DNA from: SHVZ01 sp041906305
GTDB taxonomy: Bacteria > Pseudomonadota > Alphaproteobacteria > SHVZ01
Direction: 5' to 3'
NCBI GenBank assembly: GCA_041906305.1
Contig: JAYRJL010000002.1
Span: 777,582-841,581 of the forward strand
DNA length: 64,000 nt
Shown: piece by piece, positions 61,647-64,000 of the stretch
Numbering within the stretch: the first letter of the stretch is position 1
Layout: each line of letters begins with the position of its first letter
The notes under the pieces: generated by a model
Told to the model about the DNA's origin: nothing
Seen by the model: only the letters and a program-made list of their open reading frames with translations
Databases searched by the model: none
Translations under genes and position numbers: made by a program

Positions 61647-61703
61647 CCTCCAGGGATCGATTTCCGGAGCGATTCAAGGGCGGTTCTTGCTTTTTCACAA
61701 AAA

Positions 61704-61719
61704 TTAGCTAAAATTTTAC
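61704..61719 (+). promoter_or_regulatory. CtrA-like site upstream of fliF
   Basis: TTAG-N7-TTTAC, two mismatches from the CtrA consensus TTAA-N7-TTAAC, in an unusually AT-rich block (about 61690-61785) of the 231-base sciP-fliF gap. Confidence 0.35.
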
Positions 61720-61733
61720 AAAATTGGGGTTCT

Positions 61734-61761
61734 CCCAAGCGGTAATTTGAGTTAGCTTGGG
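61734..61761. repeat. Inverted repeat in fliF upstream region
   Basis: Arms CCCAAGC (61734-61740) and GCTTGGG (61755-61761) around a 14-base AT-rich centre. This may be an operator or a leader hairpin; it lies about 116 bases before the fliF ATG. Confidence 0.35.
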
Positions 61762-61877
61762 GTAGGCAAATTTTTCCCAGCCTCGAATCGACCTCGGCTG
61801 CTGTCTTGAGTTCCCGATTCGCGGCATGACCCGCCGGCCCTTGGCCTGGAAGGGCGGCAAGACGGTTGAGGGGGGCC

Positions 61878-63536
61878 ATGAACGCTCTCGTCCAGATGGC
61901 GAAGAACCTTGGCGCGGTACGTCTCGCCGCGCTCGGTGGCGTCGGGCTGGTTATGCTCGGCTTCTTCATCTTCCTGATGACGCGGCTGTCGCAGCCCGAC
62001 CTGGCGCTTCTCTACGCCGACCTCGATCCGGCCGAGGCCGGACAGATCGCCGCCCGCCTCGAGCAGCAGCAGATCCCCTACCGGATCGCCGGCGGCGGCA
62101 CGCAGATCCTCGCCGCCTCGGACAAGACCGCTCAGCTTCGCATCCAGCTCGCCGAAGCCGGACTGCCGACCGGCGGCTCGATCGGCTACGAGATCTTCGA
62201 CAAGACCCAGAGCCTCGGCACCTCGAACTTCGTCCAGTCGATCAACCAGGTGCGCGCGCTCGAGGGTGAGCTCTCGCGCACCATCACGGCGATCCAGGGC
62301 GTCCGCGCCGCGCGCATCCATCTCGTTCTCCCTAAGCGCGAGGTCTTCAGCCGCGAGCGCCAGGAGCCGAGCGCGTCGGTCGTGCTCCGTATGAAAGGCG
62401 CCGGCCGTCTCGACAAGCCGCAGGTCCAGGCGATCCAGCACCTGGTCGCGGCCGCCGTCCCGGACCTCAAGCCGTCGCGCATCTCGATCATCGACGATCG
62501 CGGCAATCTCCTCGCGCGCGGCGGCGAGACCAACTCTTCCCAGCTCGCCTCGGCCAATGCCGAGGAGATGCGGATCGCCTACGAGCAGCGTGTCGCCCGC
62601 GCCGTCGAGACTCTGGTCGAGCGGGCCGTCGGCATCGGCAAGGTGCGGGCCGAGGTCTCGGCCGACCTCAACTTCGAGCGCGTCGTCGAGAACTCCGAGA
62701 TCTTCGATCCTGCGAGCCAGGTGGTGCGCTCGACCCAGACGGTCGAGGAGAACTCGTCCACCAACGAGAACCAGGCGAACACCGGCGTCACCGTTCAGTC
62801 GAACCTGCCGGAGACGCAGGGCGGGCTCAACGTCGGCGGCTCGACCGCCTCCGGCGCCAAGAACGCGCGCAACGAGGAGACGGTCAACTACGAGATCTCC
62901 AAGACCGTCCGCAACACCGTCCGCGAAGCCGGCGCCCTGAAGCGCATGACCATCGCCGTGCTCGTCGACGGCACCTACACCGGCTCCGACCGTGCCTACC
63001 AGGCGCGCCCGGCCGAGGAGCTGCAGAAGCTCGAGGCGCTGGTCAAGACCACGGTCGGCTTCAACCCCGATCGCGGCGACTCGATCGAGGTCGTCAACCT
63101 GCCCTTCGCGCAGGTCGAGGACATCGCCGATACGACCGCGACGCTGTTCGGCTTCTCCAAGCGCGAGTTCCTGCAGCTGGCCGAGATCATCGTGCTCGCC
63201 GTCGTCGGCCTGCTCGTGATCCTGCTGGTCGTCCGCCCGGTCCTGACGCGGCTGTTCGAAGCCCTGCCGGCCGCCGGCGCCGCTCTCGGCCAGGTGACTC
63301 CGTCGGGTGCGCCCGCGGGCGTCGCGGCGCTCGCCGGGCCGCTCGATCCGTCGGCCGCCGCGCTCGCTCCGCCGGAAGAGGAACCGGAAGACCTGCTGGA
63401 CGCGATGATCGACATCAACCGCGTCGAAGGCCGCGTCCGTGCCTCCTCGCTGAAGAAGATCGGCGAGATCGTCGACAAGCACCCGGAGGAGGCCGTCGCC
63501 ATCGTCCGGAACTGGATGTACCAGGAAGCTGGCTGA
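61878..63536 (+). CDS. fliF: Flagellar MS-ring protein FliF
   Basis: 552 residues. A first membrane helix near residues 13-35 (LAALGGVGLVMLGFFIFLM), RBM domains with the YADLDPAEAGQIAARLEQQQIPYRI signature, a second helix near 430-450 (IIVLAVVGLLVILLVVRPVL), and a C-terminal cytoplasmic tail (INRVEGRVRASSLKKIGEIV) that binds FliG. GAGGGGGG two bases before the ATG at 61878 decides this start over an in-frame TTG four codons upstream. fliG follows after 55 bases. Confidence 0.95.
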   Translation: MNALVQMAKNLGAVRLAALGGVGLVMLGFFIFLMTRLSQPDLALLYADLDPAEAGQIAARLEQQQIPYRIAGGGTQILAASDKTAQLRIQLAEAGLPTGGSIGYEIFDKTQSLGTSNFVQSINQVRALEGELSRTITAIQGVRAARIHLVLPKREVFSRERQEPSASVVLRMKGAGRLDKPQVQAIQHLVAAAVPDLKPSRISIIDDRGNLLARGGETNSSQLASANAEEMRIAYEQRVARAVETLVERAVGIGKVRAEVSADLNFERVVENSEIFDPASQVVRSTQTVEENSSTNENQANTGVTVQSNLPETQGGLNVGGSTASGAKNARNEETVNYEISKTVRNTVREAGALKRMTIAVLVDGTYTGSDRAYQARPAEELQKLEALVKTTVGFNPDRGDSIEVVNLPFAQVEDIADTTATLFGFSKREFLQLAEIIVLAVVGLLVILLVVRPVLTRLFEALPAAGAALGQVTPSGAPAGVAALAGPLDPSAAALAPPEEEPEDLLDAMIDINRVEGRVRASSLKKIGEIVDKHPEEAVAIVRNWMYQEAG

Positions 63537-63591
63537 TCTTGAGCGGCGGCCTTAAGGACCGCCGTCGGTTGAGGGGATAGGGAGAACCACC

Positions 63592-64000
63592 ATGCGGGTT
63601 CGCGAGGACTACCGATCGCTTTCGGGTCCTGAGAAGGCGGCCATCCTGCTCATGTCGCTGGGCGAGGAGCACGCCTCCAAGATGTTCGCCCTGATGAGCG
63701 ACGACGAGATCAAGGAGATCTCGCAGATCATGGCCAACCTCGGCACCGTGTCGGCCAACGTGGTCGAGCGGCTCTTCGTCGAGTTCGCCGAGCAGATCTC
63801 CTCGACCGGCTCGCTGGTCGGTACGTTCGACTCCACCGAACGACTGCTGATGAAGGTGATGGATGCCGACCGCGTCGGCAACATCATGGAGGAAATCCGC
63901 GGCCCTGCCGGCCGCACGATGTGGGACAAGCTCGGCAACGTGAACGAGATGGTTCTCGCGAACTATCTCAAGAACGAGTACCCGCAGACCGTCGCCGTCG
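63592..64000 (+). CDS. fliG: Flagellar motor switch protein FliG, N-terminal part (3' end outside window)
   Basis: The first 136 codons are present. The start MRVREDYRSLSGPEKAAILLMSLGEEHASKMFALM is the FliG N-terminal domain that docks on the FliF tail, followed by the armadillo-like region (MWDKLGNVNEMVLANYLKNEYPQT). The torque-generating C-terminal domain lies beyond the window. GGGAGA upstream of the ATG supports the start. Confidence 0.95.
   Translation, partial: MRVREDYRSLSGPEKAAILLMSLGEEHASKMFALMSDDEIKEISQIMANLGTVSANVVERLFVEFAEQISSTGSLVGTFDSTERLLMKVMDADRVGNIMEEIRGPAGRTMWDKLGNVNEMVLANYLKNEYPQTVAV

Noticed and set aside
1..64000. Insertion sequences, prophage, tRNA-linked island boundaries
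   Set aside because: No transposase or integrase sequence, tRNA gene or flanking direct repeats were found, so acquisition by a mobile element is not supported within the window.

Overview
The window is GC-rich, densely coded chromosomal DNA. It most likely comes from an alphaproteobacterium of Rhodospirillales-like affinity. The signs are a SciP-type regulator directly upstream of fliF, a DUF1217 flagellar-type protein, Bpt in place of a eukaryote-type Ate, alphaproteobacterial-style ParC and RecO, and frequent ATGA/GTGA gene overlaps. The genus is not determined. I saw no rRNA, tRNA, insertion sequence or CRISPR array. No stretch longer than about 300 bases lacks a gene; the longest gap is about 230 bases, before fliF.

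Layout: (1) 1-6659: the end of a sulfatase gene facing a three-gene minus-strand run of TPR/GT41 (SPINDLY/OGT-like) glycosyltransferases. (2) 6820-13840: a plus-strand nucleotide-sugar operon encoding TPP-dependent E1 alpha and beta subunits, a ColD-like PLP dehydratase with His in place of the Schiff-base Lys, an extended SDR, a GDP-fucose-synthase-like SDR, an HddC-like nucleotidyltransferase and an HddA-like GHMP kinase. (3) 13846-23646: mostly metabolic genes, namely a TauD-type dioxygenase, a small exported protein, a beta-lactamase-fold hydrolase, a DsrE protein, an AraC regulator, a CoA transferase, an aldehyde dehydrogenase, a penicillin-acylase-family hydrolase and threonine ammonia-lyase. 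(4) 23824-31125: motA-motB, bpt, an orphan TRAP binding protein, and on the minus strand parC, recO and a ModE-like regulator. (5) 31226-51733: one plus-strand GT41 gene, a DUF1217/flagellin-like chimera, then a nine-gene minus-strand operon of seven GT41 enzymes plus a GT4-like transferase and an FkbM methyltransferase. (6) 51816-54874: an SDR and a radical SAM protein. (7) 55018-64000: fliK-flgD-flgE behind a good sigma-54 promoter, a twelfth GT41 gene facing them, then sciP, fliF and the start of fliG.

The striking feature is twelve TPR/GT41 transferases mixed with flagellar genes, together with an operon that appears to build an unusual GDP-linked deoxy (possibly C-branched) sugar. My working model is a flagellar or surface-protein glycosylation island. 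The sugar operon supplies one or more donors, each transferase picks a different protein acceptor through its own TPR array, and the FkbM and radical SAM enzymes may decorate the glycan. Gene families are seen in the sequence. Their joint role in flagellar glycosylation is inference.
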